Shown: positions 49,410-60,111, counted from the first letter of the stretch. The stretch: DNA of 64,000 nt from Deinococcus alpinitundrae (GCF_009982895.1 NZ_WXZL01000020.1:1-64000), one strand, 5' to 3'. Program-made: numbers and translations. Notes: generated by a model from the sequence alone, not told the origin.

Positions 49410-52400
49410 GGGCACCCCTAGAGGGCCATTCCTACCGTTCACGACAAGATGCAGAAACATCAAAGCCCTTTCTCGGATGTTTCGGAGTTAGCGCAATCCG
49501 TATAACATGTTGCTGACCGCTCGGCTTCTTCCTTTCGCCCTTGGGGCCGCCAGCACCGTTTCTCTGATGGGGAGCGTCAAGCATGATCCGGATCACACTG
49601 CTGGGGCGCGGCGAACTTCGGGTCGGGGAGGAGGTCGTGCGCTTTCCGACCCGGCGCGCCTCGGCGCTGTGCGCTTACCTGGTGCTGGAAGGCGAGACGC
49701 CGCGTTCCCGGCTGGCGGCGCTGCTGTGGCCCGACCACGAGGAACCCTCCGCCCGCGTCAACCTGCGTCAGGAACTGCGCCGCCTGCGAACCACCCCGCT
49801 GGGCGCGCACCTGCACGCGGGCGGCGACAGCCTGAGCTTGAGCGCCGAGTCGGTGTCGGACGCCGGGCTGTTCGAGCGCCTCAGCCGCCAGGGTGATTTT
49901 GCCGCCGCACTGCCGCATTACGGTGGGCGGCTGCTCGACGGTACCGAATTCCTCGACGCGCCGGAGCTGGCCGACTGGCTCGAAGCCCAGCGCGAGCGGC
50001 TGCAGACCCTCTGGACGGCGGCGCTGGCGGCCCAGGCGCGAGCGCTGGAAGACGGGGGGCAGGTGGCGGATGCCCTAGCACTGTGGCAACAGCTCCTGAG
50101 AACCGACGAGTTGCGCGAGCGCTGGCACGCCGAGGTGATGCGGCTGCACCTGCGGCTGGGCGAGCGTGGAGCGGCCCTGCGCCAGTTTGCCCGCTGTCAG
50201 ACGGTGCTGAGTGCCGAACTCGGCCTGACGCCGCTGCCCGAGACGCTGGCGCTGGCCGAGCAGGCCCGCCGCGCCGTGCCCGCCCCCAGTGCCCACCCAC
50301 GGCCCCGGCCCGCCCTGCCGCTGCCGCCGCTGCTGGTGGGCCGCGCCGATGCCCAGGCGGCGCTGCGGCAACGCGCGGACACGCTGATCGTGGGCGAGCC
50401 GGGCATCGGCAAGAGTGCGCTGGCCCGCGCCGCCTGCGGGCAGGTCAAGGTACTGATCCTGAGCGGCCACGAGGCCGGGCAGCACACCCCCTTTTCCCCG
50501 GCGACGGCGGCTCTGGAGCGCTGCGCCGAGGTGGGCACCTGGGTGCTGGCCACCGTCCGGCCTCACGAACTGGCGCAAAACCCCGCCGCCCTGCGCCTGA
50601 GCGTGCCCCTGACGCGCATGAGTCTCGGCCCGCTGGGTCCGGCGGACCTGCATGAACTGACCCGCGCCTGGACCCACGCTGCGCCGAACCCGGCTTTTCT
50701 GGCCTGGCTCTGCAGCGCCACCGCCGGAAATCCGCTGGCGGTGCGCGAAACCCTGCGGCTGCTGCGCGACACCCAGGGCGAGGGACCGCTGAAGGTGCCG
50801 CCGGAAAGCGAGGCTGCGCCGGTGCGGGAAATGGTCTTGCAGCGCGCCCTGCGGCTGGGGGTGCAGGCACAGCGGGTGCTGGAGGCGGCCTGTGTGTGCG
50901 GTCCGGCGTTCTCGGTACGCCAGTTGGCCCGCTGCACCGCGCTCGACGAGTGGACTTGCCTGGACCTGCTCGAAAATGCCCAGCAAGCGGGGTTGCTTGA
51001 AATCGAGGAGCAGCAGTTTCGCTTCTCACACGATTTGATCCGGCGGGCCATCCTCTCATCGCTGAGTCCGGTGCGTGCAGCCCTGCTGCACCGCCGCATG
51101 GCCGCTGAGCTGGAGCGCAGCGGCGCGCCCGAACAGGTGGCCCAGCACCTCGAAGCGGCGGGCGAGGACGCGTCCGGCTGGTGGTGGAAGGCCGCCTGCG
51201 CCGCCGAGCGGGTCTACGCCTACCCGCAGGCGCTCTCGCACTCGGAGCGGGCGCTGGCGGGCCAGTTGACCCCGGAGACACGCTTGGTCTGTCACCGCCG
51301 CCGCCTGCTGTGGTGGCGCACCGTGAACGACCGTTCCGGCTGGAAAACCGAGGTCGAGCGTCTGGAGGCCCTGGCCTACCGCGAGGGCGAGGCGGGCTGG
51401 TGGCTGGAAGCGAGATTGGCGCGGCTGGAATGGCTCTTTCACGGCGGGCGCTACCGTGAGGTGCTCGATCTGGGCCAGCAGGTGGTCGCCGACCCCAACG
51501 CCACCCCGGAGCAGCACGCCCGCGCCCTGCTGGAATACGCCAACGCGCATGTCTACCTGGGCCACCATGCCGAGGCGCAGCAGCACCTGCGCGCCGCGCT
51601 GGCGGTACCTGGCGTGACGCTGACCGGGTTGCCGGAACTCTACGGACGGCTCCACCACTCGCTGACTGCCAGCGCCCTGGAGACGGGTCATCTGGCGGCG
51701 GCGAGAGAACACGCCGAGCTGGCGCGTCAGGGCTTCGAGCGGGCGGGCAGCCGGATGGGTCAGTTACGGTCCCTTTTCAACAGCTTTGCGATTGCCGACC
51801 GCTCCGGTGAACTGCACGAAGCGGGGGAAGCGGGTCTGCTGGCCCTGAAGCTGACGCGCGAGATGGAGGACAGGGCGCATGAACGGCTGGCCCTCTTCAA
51901 CTTGATGTCACTGGCGATCAAGGCTGAAGACGTAGAGACGGCCCGAAGTTTGATGACTGAGGTCGAGGTGATGATCGAGGGTGAGGTGGATCAGCGAATC
52001 GTACAATGGGGGAAACTCAACCGCGCCGAGATTCATCGTCTCGAAGGAGAGCTGGGCTAGTTTGTGACGACGATGCATGAAGTCATGCTTCGTGGCCAGG
52101 CTAGCTTCGACGAATTTGATGTTTCAAAAGCCAGACTCGAAACCGCAGAACTTCTTATGGACATGCGATTGTTCAAGTCTGCCAGATTAGTTGTCGAACA
52201 TTCTGAACCGAATAGGGTTTCAGACTTGGCTGATCGCAAGATCATAGATGCTCGCCTTCTAAAATTTGATGGTCAACTAGTCGAGGCGACGGACTGCTTA
52301 AAAGATGTCCTGTCATTTGATCAAATAGAAGAATCGCGAACCTGTGATCGGCTCGTCCTCCATTTCGTGAAATCAATGTCGGACTCAGGTCAGATTCTGA

Positions 52401-52470
52401 CAGCGCGAAGAAGAATATCAGAAGAAAAGCTAAGAAATACACCTTCTATCCAAGCACGCAAAGCCTCATT

Positions 52471-53360
52471 AGACCTCCTGCGAAAGTCATGTTGTGGTTG
52501 TGTTCGAGTGGTTACACAGCGCTGCGATGAGCTTGAGGCGTAAGGAGAAACGCCGTTTCCGGTGACGATAGAAGTCCTTGAGCACGCGAAATATCTTCAA
52601 CTGTCGGATGACATGTTCCACCCGCAAGCGGGTGGACGCCAGGGCACGGTTCTCCTGGCGCTCTTCTGGGGTCAGCGGATTTGCTTTCGAGTCCTTATAC
52701 GGCGTGATCGAGTGGCCATGATCACGCCAGATGCCCTGATCACCAGCATCGCCGATCAACGCCGTCTCCCGATGCACGCGCACGCCTGAGTGCCGAAAGC
52801 GTGTGAGGTCGTACATGGAGCTGAAAGCAGTGGCGACACACATGATCATGTGTGTCGCCACGTTGATGACCACCTGGGTCTTCAGAGGGTGACGCTTTTT
52901 TTTGCCGCTGTACCAGCGCCGTTGCTTTTTTTGGGCCGTTCGCATGGGGTCTCGGTCGCGTCGACCGCAATCATCTGGAAGACGTTTTCGGCTTCCTTCA
53001 GCGCCTTTTTGCCAGGAAGTCGGAACTGTCCACTGGCCATCATGGCTGCTTCAACCCGTTCCACCGTGCGCTGCACGGTGGTTTCATGGATGCCCCAATC
53101 ATCGCCCAGGTGGGCAGATGTCCGATATTCCCGCCAGAATTCCAGCGTCAGGAGACGCTGTTCAGCAGGATTGAGCGCTGCAGGGCGACCGCTTCTCTTC
53201 TTGGCACCTTCGCGTTCAAGCAACACGGCTTCCATGCCGATGAAGGTTTCGGGATAAACCCCAGTTCGGCGCTTAAATAGAGTGCGGTTCATCTTCAGGC
53301 CACGTTCCAGACGTTCATGGGGCACCCGTCCAGCTTACCTAATCACTTTCGCAGGAGGTC
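52471..53360 (-). mobile_element. IS5-family insertion sequence (about 890 bp), target CATT
   Basis: Terminal inverted repeats GACCTCCTGCGAAAGT (52472-52487) and its exact complement (53345-53360) are perfect over 16 bp. CATT flanks both sides (52467-52470 and 53361-53364). One extra A (52471) sits at the left end. Precise removal of the element with one CATT rejoins the regulator reading frame. It carries a two-frame transposase with a slippery A-run, so it looks intact and young. Confidence 0.88.
52487..53325 (-). CDS. IS5-family transposase, OrfA/OrfB with programmed -1 frameshift
   Basis: OrfA (53325-52882): helix-turn-helix half (NPAEQRLLTLEFWREYRTSAHLGDDWG) through VDATETPCERP, containing the first catalytic Asp. 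OrfB (52945-52487): YSGKKKRHPLKTQVVI, IGDAGDQG (second Asp) and RLRVEHVIRQLKIFRVL (Glu). The frames overlap at CCCAAAAAAAGC. A -1 slip on the A-run moves CCC-AAA-AAA-AGC into the OrfB frame, the usual mechanism for this IS group; a second A8 run lies about 30 nt further. Start GTG 53325 or ATG at 53292. Confidence 0.82.
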
Positions 53361-53677
53361 CATTGTTGCTGGGTTTGGAGCGCAGCCAGCTCAAAATTGA
53401 CGCCGCCCAAGCCCTGCTGGCTGCGGGAAAAGTCCCGCCGATTGAGCGGCTTGAATTGCTGGAGGCATTGTCCAAGTTAGACGAAGGCCATCTCAAACAA
53501 GCCCAAGATCTAGGGCAACAGCTTTTGGCCTCCCTGGTGCCCGCATTAGAAGCGCTTTGGCCGGAGTTGTCATGCTTTGATCACGGCCTCTCCGAACAAT
53601 AGAAGTGAGCGCTCAAGCAGTAAAGGAGATTTTATGCCGAGAAGATGCCTTGGGCTGTGCTTGGGTATGTTGCTGGC

Positions 53678-54878
53678 CTCAGTACCGGACACCTTTGTCC
53701 AACCGCGCCCAGTGGGGACGACTGAAGAGGTCACTTTCTCACGGTCTGGCAGCAAGAGGGGCAGTGTTCTGAGTGTGTGACGACTCCAGAACCTACCCAT
53801 TTCCAGCCTAGCGAAATTCTCCGTCGTTTCAAAACCCTTGTGCCTCACTTACGAACTGATACGCTGAAACGCGTGGTGGACGTGGTGCAGGCCATAATCG
53901 CCGGATAGACGGTCAATCTCAGTGCGCTGTGCGCCCACCTGCCAGGGACAAGTTCGCACGACGCCAAAAAGCGTCGTGCTGAACGGGCTTTACGGGACGA
54001 GCAACTGACTGAGGAGGTGTTCCTTTCGCTCCTGCTGCCCTGACTCCCAGCGGGAAAACTTTTACTTCGTCTGGACCGTACCACCTGGGAGCGGGGAGAC
54101 GCCCCGCTTAACTTGCTTGTGCTGGGTGTCATCCTGAACGGCTACACCCTACCCCTGGTCTGGACGGCCCTCCCCCACGACGGCAACAGCCGCACCGATC
54201 ATCGTCTAGACCTGGTGAAGCGACTGCTGAAGGCCCTTCCAGCGTCTCGCTGGAAGGGCCTGGTGGCCGACTGTGAGTTCATTGGTGGGGCATGGTTTGC
54301 GTTCTTGCGTGAGCAGGGCATCAAATGGGCTCTTCGGATCCGCAAGGACGCTGTAGTGGACGGGCTGCGCATCGACGAATGGTTCTGTGATGTTCAAGAG
54401 GGTGAAGTTCGGTGCCTCTTTGAGAAGGCTGAAGTCTACGGCGAGAGGATGCAGGTCGTGGCGACGAGGTCGCCTGTGGGCGACCTCGTGGTGATTGCAA
54501 CTGATTTCCGCGTGCAGGACACACTGGAGTTGTACCGGAAACGCTAGAGTATCGAGTGTACGTTTGCAAGTCTTAAAAGCAGAGGGTTCGATCTCGAGCG
54601 CACTGGAATGACGCAGCCAGCACGCCTGGAACGTCTGTTCGGATTCGTGATGCTGGCCTGGGTGGTCTGCTTCCGGATAGGCGTCTGGTTGGCGGAGCAG
54701 CGGCCGATCAACGTCAAGAAGCACGGCAGAAAAGCGGTCAGTCTCGTTCGGTAGGAGGCCGAGTCGCTGACAAATGCGCTCAGGTGGCGCTTGGACGGGC
54801 TGGAATCACTGCTGTCCATCCTCATGAGCCCTTTTCCAGCGCTAGGAGCAGCTTGAAGCCAAGTTGTCCCGTACTGAG
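53678..54878 (+). mobile_element. IS4-family insertion sequence (1201 bp), 9-bp target duplication
   Basis: Ends CTCAGTACCGGACA and, on the other strand, CTCAGTACGGGACA (one mismatch in 14). Direct repeats GTTGCTGGC flank it (53669-53677, 54879-54887), defining both ends to the base. It interrupts the secreted-protein gene after codon 15. The transposase inside is decayed by stop codons, so this insertion is older than or differently aged from the IS5 nearby. Confidence 0.88.
53777..54754 (+). pseudogene. IS4-family DDE transposase with three in-frame stops
   Basis: One continuous frame from GTG 53777 to TAG 54752-54754, interrupted by TAG 53906, TGA 54041 and TAG 54545. Visible parts: FQPSEILRRFKTLVPHLRTD; LLLRLDRTTWERGDAPLNLLVLG (first catalytic Asp); LVADCEFIGGAWFAFLREQG; and, past the third stop, [17 protein letters not shown] with the Y-(2)R-(3)E-type IS4 signature, where the residue lost is presumably Trp. 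All stops are single-base changes from CAG, CGA/CAA-type or TGG codons. Non-functional without suppression. Confidence 0.85.
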
Positions 54879-55242
54879 GTTGCTGGCGACTCAAAGCTCC
54901 GTTCTGGCCCAGTTGTCTGGGAATATCGCCCTGAGCTGCGTGCCGATCAGGCAGTGTGTAAGCCCTCTGGGCGGTCCCAGAATAAGCACCAACATCATCC
55001 CCAGCTCTGAGCGCCTCATCCTTCACCTGCGGGTGGGCGAAGCGGGCCGCCATGTGACCATGCAAGTTCGGACCGATGTTGACGGCCAAATCGACTTCAG
55101 CAACCTCAATTACAAGTGGTCCAGTAAAGGCTCTGGCAGATTTACCCAACCGTCGGGTGAATCTGCCAAAGTTATCATCTACGATTGCGAGCAGCAGGAC
55201 GTCAAAGGCGGGCAGGCCACCTACGTTTGCAAGGCGCTCAGG

Positions 55243-55267
55243 TAAAACGGAAAACGGCGCGGGCCGT
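55243..55267 (-). terminator. Terminator of the CoA-disulfide reductase-like gene
   Basis: On the minus strand ACGGC-CCGC-GCCGT is followed by TTTCCGTTTT, directly after the stop codon of the reductase gene and in front of the convergent secreted-protein remnant. Confidence 0.55.
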
Positions 55268-56632
55268 CTACGCCGAGGTGTCCTCTTTTGGCCGCCTCGC
55301 TGCCTTGCTGGCCTGCCCCGCCGCCACCAGCAGCACGTCCCAGACGCTGCTAAACGGCGGAGCGTAACTCAGATCCACCTCGGCCAGATCGTGCACCTTG
55401 CCGCGTGAGTGCAGCAGGGTGGCGATTACGTCGATGCGCTTGACGCTGGCGGGATGCCCCAGAATCTGCGCGCCCAGCAACCGCCCGCTGCCGCGCTCGG
55501 CAGTCAGGCGCACGTGAATCGGGGCGGCGTCGAAGTAGTACCCGGCGTGGTCGGTACTCTCCACGTCCACGCTCACGGCATCGAGGCCCAGGGCGTCGGC
55601 TTCACTCTGGGTCAGGCCAGTGCGGGCCACGCCCAGATCAAAGGTCTTGAAGATGCCGCTGCCGACGATGCCAGGAAACTGCGCCTCGCCACCCGCCATG
55701 TTGATGCCCGCGACCCGGCCCATCCGGTTGGCGGTGAGGCCCAGCGGCACATGAACCTTGCGGCGGGTGACACGCTGCACGCTCTCGGTGTTGTCGCCCG
55801 CCGCGTAGACATGCTCCACGTTGGTCTGTTGGCGGCTGTTGACCCGGATGGCCCCGGTGGTGCCGAGCCGCACGCCCGCCGTCTGAGCCATCGCCACGTT
55901 GGGTCGCACGCCGACGGCCACCATCACCAGGTCGCAGCGCACCAGGCCGCCGCTTGTCTGCACGCCCGTCACCCGTTCGTTCTTGGTGGTCAGCGACTCC
56001 ACGGCCTCGCCGCAGCGCACGTCCACGCCGTTCTTTTCCAGTTCTAGGCGCACCCGGCGCTGGTAGCCCGGATCGAGGATGCGCCCGGCCACTCCCGGCC
56101 CGCGTTCGAGCAGCACCACGCTCAGTCCGCGTGAGCGCAGCGCCTCGGCCAGTTCCAGCCCGATATAGCCGCCGCCCACGATGACGGCCCGTTTGGCGTA
56201 TTTCAGGCTGGCCTCGATGGCCTGGCCGTCGGGAATGTTGCGCAGCACGTGAACCCCTGCTGCCCCGGTATCGGCCCAGTCGGGGCGCACGGCGGACACA
56301 CCGGTGGCGAGCAGCAAGCGGTCATACGGCTCGGTGCAGGTCGCGCCGCCGATGTCGCGCACGGTGAGCACCTGGGCCCTGCTGTCAACTTCGATCACCT
56401 CGTGACTCAGCCGCACGCCGACGCCCTCGCCGCGTATCCGCTGGGGCGTGCGGGCAATCAACTTGTCGAAGCCATCGACTTCGCCGCCGATCACGTAGGG
56501 CAGACCGCACGCGCCGTAGCTGATGTACTCGCCGCGCTCGAACACCACCACCTCGGCGTCCGGATTCTGGCGCTTGGCACGGGTGGCCGCGCTCATGCCC
56601 GCCGCCACGCCGCCCACGATGACTATTCGCAT
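55268..56632 (-). CDS. Pyridine nucleotide-disulfide oxidoreductase, CoA-disulfide reductase-like (454 aa)
   Basis: FAD/NAD(P)-linked reductase of the single-Cys (CoADR/NADH oxidase) class. N-terminal FAD loop [19 protein letters not shown]; the active Cys in [16 protein letters not shown], the SxxxCG-type site of CoADR; NAD loop [28 protein letters not shown]; and a C-terminal dimerisation domain. It would reduce CoA or other thiol disulfides, fitting a bacillithiol organism. ATG 56632 is supported by TACTCT ending 6 nt upstream. NADH oxidase or persulfide reductase are alternatives. Confidence 0.88.
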   Translation of the reverse strand: MRIVIVGGVAAGMSAATRAKRQNPDAEVVVFERGEYISYGACGLPYVIGGEVDGFDKLIARTPQRIRGEGVGVRLSHEVIEVDSRAQVLTVRDIGGATCTEPYDRLLLATGVSAVRPDWADTGAAGVHVLRNIPDGQAIEASLKYAKRAVIVGGGYIGLELAEALRSRGLSVVLLERGPGVAGRILDPGYQRRVRLELEKNGVDVRCGEAVESLTTKNERVTGVQTSGGLVRCDLVMVAVGVRPNVAMAQTAGVRLGTTGAIRVNSRQQTNVEHVYAAGDNTESVQRVTRRKVHVPLGLTANRMGRVAGINMAGGEAQFPGIVGSGIFKTFDLGVARTGLTQSEADALGLDAVSVDVESTDHAGYYFDAAPIHVRLTAERGSGRLLGAQILGHPASVKRIDVIATLLHSRGKVHDLAEVDLSYAPPFSSVWDVLLVAAGQASKAARRPKEDTSA

Positions 56633-56776
56633 GCGGCTAGAGTAACGCCCGGTGCAGGCCTCACACGACAGAAAAAAGTCAGGTGGTTCGTTTCGGCCGT
56701 CTTCCGGGGCGGCATTTTTATCGACCTGCCCAGCCCTTTCCCCGCCCGTACTTCCCGAACGCGCCACAATACGTCC

Positions 56777-57928
56777 ATGACCCCTCCTCCCCACATCCCG
56801 CTCAACCGCCCCCGCCTGATCGCGCCCGGCCCGGTGGAGGTCTCACCCGCCACCCTGCTGGCGCTGGCCCAGCCGCAGATGCACCACCGCTCGCCCGAGG
56901 CCCGCGCCAAGTTTTTGGAAACGCGCGGCAAACTCAGTCAGTTGCTGGGCGACGCTTACGAGGCGGTGATCGTCACCGGCAGCGGTACGGCGGCCTTCGA
57001 GGGCGCGCTGGTCAGCAGTGTTCCGGCGGGGGGGAAAGTGGTCAACGCCTCGGCGGGCAAGTTCAGCGAGCGCTGGGGCGAGATGGCCGCCCGGCTCGGC
57101 TACGCCGTGACCAGCGTGCAAAAGCCCTGGGGCGAGTTGCTGGACGCGGGCGAGGTGGCCGCTGCCTGCAAGGACGCCTTCGCACTGACCATCACCCATT
57201 CCGAAACCAGCACCGGGGCGCTGCACGATCTGCAGAACATCGCGGCGGCAGCCAGGTCGGTCAATCCCGATCTGCTGATCATCGTGGACGCGGTGACCAG
57301 TTACGGCGTGGCCGAGCTTCGGGCGGCGGCCTGGAATGTGGACATCATTGTGTCGGGATCGCAAAAGGCCACCGCCACCCCACCGGGTCTGGGCTTCGTG
57401 CTGTTCAGCCCGCAGGCCGAGGCCCGGCTGATCAAGGACACGCCCAAGGGCTTTTATCTCGACCTGGAGCGTGAGTTGCGCGGCCAGAAGCAGGCCAACA
57501 CCCCCCAGACGCCCGCCATCAATCTGGTGTACGCGCTGGACGCCTCGCTCGACCGGCTGCTGAGCGTGCCGCTGGAGGTGCTGTGGGCCGAGAAGAAGCG
57601 CCAGAACGACGCTTTGATCGCGGCGGGGGAAGCGCTGGGCTGCCGCTCGTGGGCCAGCCGTCCCTCGCCAGCGGTGGCGGTGCTGGTGCCGCCGGAGGGT
57701 CTGGGCGGCAAACAGGTCGCGGCTCAGCTCGCCAGCATGAACCAGCGTGCTCTACCGGGGCAGGCCCCCCACGAGGACACCGTGTTCCGCATCTCGACGC
57801 TGGGCTACGCCGACCGCTACGACGCCCTCTCGGTGGCGGGCATTCTGGAAGACGCCTTCACGGCGCTGGGCGCGAAGTTCGAGCGCGGCGCGGCGGTGGC
57901 GGCGGCCTGGCAGGTCATTTCCGGCTGA
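56777..57928 (+). CDS. Class V aminotransferase, alanine-glyoxylate/phosphoserine type (383 aa)
   Basis: PLP enzyme with [30 protein letters not shown] at the N-terminus, [27 protein letters not shown] (Asp), and the PLP Lys in [19 protein letters not shown]. Sequence pattern fits the alanine-glyoxylate / serine-pyruvate family, members of which also act as phosphoserine aminotransferase in this phylum. With serA in the window a serine-pathway role is possible but not proven. CACAAT ends 6 nt before ATG 56777. Convergent with the class III gene; the two overlap by 14 nt. Confidence 0.88.
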   Translation: MTPPPHIPLNRPRLIAPGPVEVSPATLLALAQPQMHHRSPEARAKFLETRGKLSQLLGDAYEAVIVTGSGTAAFEGALVSSVPAGGKVVNASAGKFSERWGEMAARLGYAVTSVQKPWGELLDAGEVAAACKDAFALTITHSETSTGALHDLQNIAAAARSVNPDLLIIVDAVTSYGVAELRAAAWNVDIIVSGSQKATATPPGLGFVLFSPQAEARLIKDTPKGFYLDLERELRGQKQANTPQTPAINLVYALDASLDRLLSVPLEVLWAEKKRQNDALIAAGEALGCRSWASRPSPAVAVLVPPEGLGGKQVAAQLASMNQRALPGQAPHEDTVFRISTLGYADRYDALSVAGILEDAFTALGAKFERGAAVAAAWQVISG

Positions 57929-59237
57929 CGCTGGACTGGCCCAGTACCGCTTCGAACGCCCGTTCCAGCTTCTCCAGCAGCTCGCCTGCCTGCGCGTCGG
58001 TGAGGCTCAGCGGCGGCCCGAGCAGCAGATGGTCGCCGCGCACGCCGTCGTCCGCGCCGCTGCCGGGGTAGACGATCAGACCCGCCTCGAACGCCGCCGC
58101 GCCGAGTCGGGCGGCCAGCCCCGGCGTCTCGAAACTCTCCCCGGTGTGTGCATCACCCAGCACCAGGCCCAGCATCAATCCCGTGCCGCGCACCGTGACA
58201 ATCTGGGGGAAGCGGGTCTGCAATTTGCGCAGGCCCGCCAGCAGCCGTGCGCCAAGTTTATTCGCCCGTGTGGTGAGCTGCTCGCGCTCCAGAATGTCCA
58301 GCACGCTCAGGCCCGCCGCCAGGCTGATCGGGTGTCCGGCGTAGGTAAAGCCGTGCTTGAAGGCCCCCGAGCCGCCGACCACCGCCGCGTAGATTTCTGG
58401 CGAGGCCAGCACCCCGGCCAGCGGCGCGTATCCGGCGGCCAGTCCCTTGCCCAGCACCGTGATGTCGGCGCGGGTCTGCCACAAGTCCAGCGCCAGTGGG
58501 GAGCCGCAGCGGCCCATCCCGCTCATCACCTCGTCACTGATCAGCAGCACACCGTACTCGTCGCAAATCTGGCGGACGCGCTGATAGTACCCGGCGTTGG
58601 GCGAGAGCGCCGCGTCGGACGCGCCCACCACCGGCTCGGCCATGAAGGCGGCCACCGTTTCCGGTCCCTCGCTTTCCAGCAGAGCACGCAGGCGCTCGGC
58701 GTCAGCCTCGCCGCTCAAACTGACATCAGGCTTGGGCATCTTCGGCCAGGCACGCTCGTTCATCAGTAGGGTATACAGTTCGCGCCGTGCACCCATGCCG
58801 CTGGCCGCCAGGCTGCCCAGGCTGGCGCCGTGGTAGCTGGGCCGCCGGGTCACGATCTTGTAGCGCCCCGGCTGGCCGCGCTCGACCTGCACCTGCCGGG
58901 CCAGCTTGATGGCGCTCTCGGTGGCCTCGGAGCCGCCCGACACCGCCCACAGGCGGAAACCTGGCAGGCCGGTGAACTTGGTGAGCCGCGCCGCGTACTC
59001 CTCCAGCACCGGGCTGGAAAACTGCGAGCCGTGAACGAACGCCAGGGTGCGGGCCTGCTTTGCCATCGCCTCGGCCACCTCGGCGCGTCCCTGGCCGATG
59101 TTGGCGACGAGTGCGCCCGACGAGCCGTCGAGGTACGGCTGGCCTGCCGCATCCCACAGGTACGGTCCCTCGGCCCGCACCGCGACGGGGTAGGTTTTGC
59201 TGGAGCGGTAGAAGACGCTGGATGAGTGACTTACCAT
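57915..59237 (-). CDS. Class III aminotransferase (440 aa)
   Basis: Fold type I, omega-aminotransferase group. [17 protein letters not shown] binds PLP phosphate, [15 protein letters not shown] contains the PLP Asp, and [17 protein letters not shown] contains the Schiff-base Lys. [11 protein letters not shown] and [12 protein letters not shown] match the C-terminal domain. Substrate (beta-alanine, diamino compound or GABA-like) not predictable. Its ATG overlaps the DinB gene stop by 7 nt. Confidence 0.9.
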   Translation of the reverse strand: MVSHSSSVFYRSSKTYPVAVRAEGPYLWDAAGQPYLDGSSGALVANIGQGRAEVAEAMAKQARTLAFVHGSQFSSPVLEEYAARLTKFTGLPGFRLWAVSGGSEATESAIKLARQVQVERGQPGRYKIVTRRPSYHGASLGSLAASGMGARRELYTLLMNERAWPKMPKPDVSLSGEADAERLRALLESEGPETVAAFMAEPVVGASDAALSPNAGYYQRVRQICDEYGVLLISDEVMSGMGRCGSPLALDLWQTRADITVLGKGLAAGYAPLAGVLASPEIYAAVVGGSGAFKHGFTYAGHPISLAAGLSVLDILEREQLTTRANKLGARLLAGLRKLQTRFPQIVTVRGTGLMLGLVLGDAHTGESFETPGLAARLGAAAFEAGLIVYPGSGADDGVRGDHLLLGPPLSLTDAQAGELLEKLERAFEAVLGQSSVSRK

Positions 59238-59719
59238 GTATCGCCGCCTCCGGGCGGGGGCCAGGCATGGGTGAGTTGCCTGACCACGATGATCTGCCCG
59301 AAGTGGTGGGCGGTGTGCAGGGCGAAGTCGGCCAGCAACTCGCCGATGGTCTCGTCGTGGTTGACCGGATTCTGGAGATCCGGCCGCGCCGCGTGGCCGT
59401 CAATGCGGCTGAGCAGATCGTAGAACTCGGTTTTGAGGGCGTCCCAGTCGGCTTCCCGCACGCCCGGCCAGGTGTCATTCGCGTGTTTGGGATACGGCAC
59501 GGGGGCGCCGGTCTCGATGATGTCGAGCATCCAGCGGTTCCACCAGTTGACGTGTGCCAGCAGCCCTGCGACGCTGTGCGGCACACCGCTGGGGACGGTC
59601 ACGGCCTGGGCCGCCGTCAGGCCCGATAGGGTGGCTTCCACGCCCACGTAGGCCTGCCCGCCCCGGTAGAGGCGCGGCAGCAGTCGGGCGAGGGTGGAGA
59701 CGGGTGGGGGAGTGGTCAT
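59231..59719 (-). CDS. DinB-family protein (162 aa)
   Basis: Four-helix DinB fold: PHSVAGLLAHVNWWNRWMLDII and FALHTAHHFGQIIVVRQL supply the metal His residues. It ends with [10 protein letters not shown], almost identical to the end of the second DinB gene 0.9 kb away (WPPEGGGDTW), so the two are paralogues. Start ATG 59719 (MTTPPPV) preferred over 59758. Possible bacillithiol-dependent transferase; unproven. Confidence 0.85.
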   Translation of the reverse strand: MTTPPPVSTLARLLPRLYRGGQAYVGVEATLSGLTAAQAVTVPSGVPHSVAGLLAHVNWWNRWMLDIIETGAPVPYPKHANDTWPGVREADWDALKTEFYDLLSRIDGHAARPDLQNPVNHDETIGELLADFALHTAHHFGQIIVVRQLTHAWPPPGGGDTW

Positions 59720-59763
59720 GGGTCCTAGTGTTGCAAAATAAAGCCGCGAGGTGGTCACTGTTC

Positions 59764-60111
59764 ATGACGGATCAACCGAACATCAAGACGGCGGGTGAAC
59801 TGGGGCTGCGTGTCGACAGCCTGGCCGATATTCCCGATCTGATCGGCGCGGCCTTCAGCGTGGACGGTCTGATGCTGACGGAAGCTGACCTCGGCTCCGA
59901 ATTCTTCCGGCTGAGGAGCGGCGTGGCGGGCGAGTTGTTTCAGAAGCTGGTGAACTACCGCGTGCCGACGGCGCTGGTGCTGGAAGACTTCTCGGCTTAC
60001 GGCGAGCGCTTTGCCGAACTCGCCTCCGAGCATTCGCGCCATCCCTCAGTGCGCTTCGTGACCTCCGAGGTGGCGGCGCGGGAGTGGCTAAACTCGCAAG
60101 CTGCCCAGTAA
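59764..60111 (+). CDS. DUF4180 protein (115 aa)
   Basis: Matches the DUF4180 pattern: DIPDLIGAAFSVDGLMLTEADLGSEFFRLRSGVAGELFQKLVNYRVPTALVLEDFS, then HSRHPSVRFVTSEVAAREWL. Small STAS-like fold predicted; function unknown. Lies inside the two DinB paralogues, oriented opposite to both. Frame opens upstream to 59554, but ATG 59764 fits homology. Confidence 0.85.
   Translation: MTDQPNIKTAGELGLRVDSLADIPDLIGAAFSVDGLMLTEADLGSEFFRLRSGVAGELFQKLVNYRVPTALVLEDFSAYGERFAELASEHSRHPSVRFVTSEVAAREWLNSQAAQ

Larger units (their letters stand above)
49583..53602 (+). pseudogene. BTAD/SARP-NTPase-TPR regulator, inactivated by an amber codon and an IS5-family insertion
   Basis: Intact part 49583-52060 (825 codons): N-terminal DNA-binding region (LRQELRRLR), BTAD repeat region (about 100-225), NTPase with Walker A GEPGIGKS (271-278), and a TPR region. 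An in-frame TAG at 52058-52060 follows HRLEGELG. The same frame then continues to 52470, crosses an IS5 element (52471-53360), and resumes at 53365. Removing the IS and one CATT copy gives one frame to the stop at 53600-53602: 1041 codons counting the amber as one. The tail is TPR-like (ARLETAELLMDMRLFKSARLV). It is visibly more A/T-rich than the front, so it may have been acquired or replaced. Confidence 0.85.
53634..55245 (+). pseudogene. Secreted Cys-containing protein, split by an IS4-family insertion (133 aa when restored)
   Basis: The 5' part 53634-53677 (AAGGAG, 5-nt spacing, ATG) and the 3' part 54888-55245 belong to one gene. The element between is flanked by GTTGCTGGC (9 bp). Removing it with one copy gives exactly 134 codons. 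Product: signal peptide MPRRCLGLCLGMLLATQSSV with cleavage near VLAQ, then about 110 residues with four Cys (SC, QC, DC, VC), likely two disulfides, and beta-type patterns (LHLRVGEAGRHVTMQV). No family recognised. It starts 31 nt after the regulator stop, so it was the partner gene of that regulator. Confidence 0.82.

Noticed and set aside
49507..49896. 129-codon ORF starting at the TATAAC box before the second regulator
   Set aside because: Overlaps the regulator in another frame; only its first residues look hydrophobic and there is no ribosome-binding site. Better read as the promoter and leader of the regulator.
54784..55245. 153-codon ORF read as a stand-alone secreted gene
   Set aside because: Its first part lies inside the IS4 right end and lacks a signal peptide or start signal; the true 5' end is on the other side of the IS (53634).
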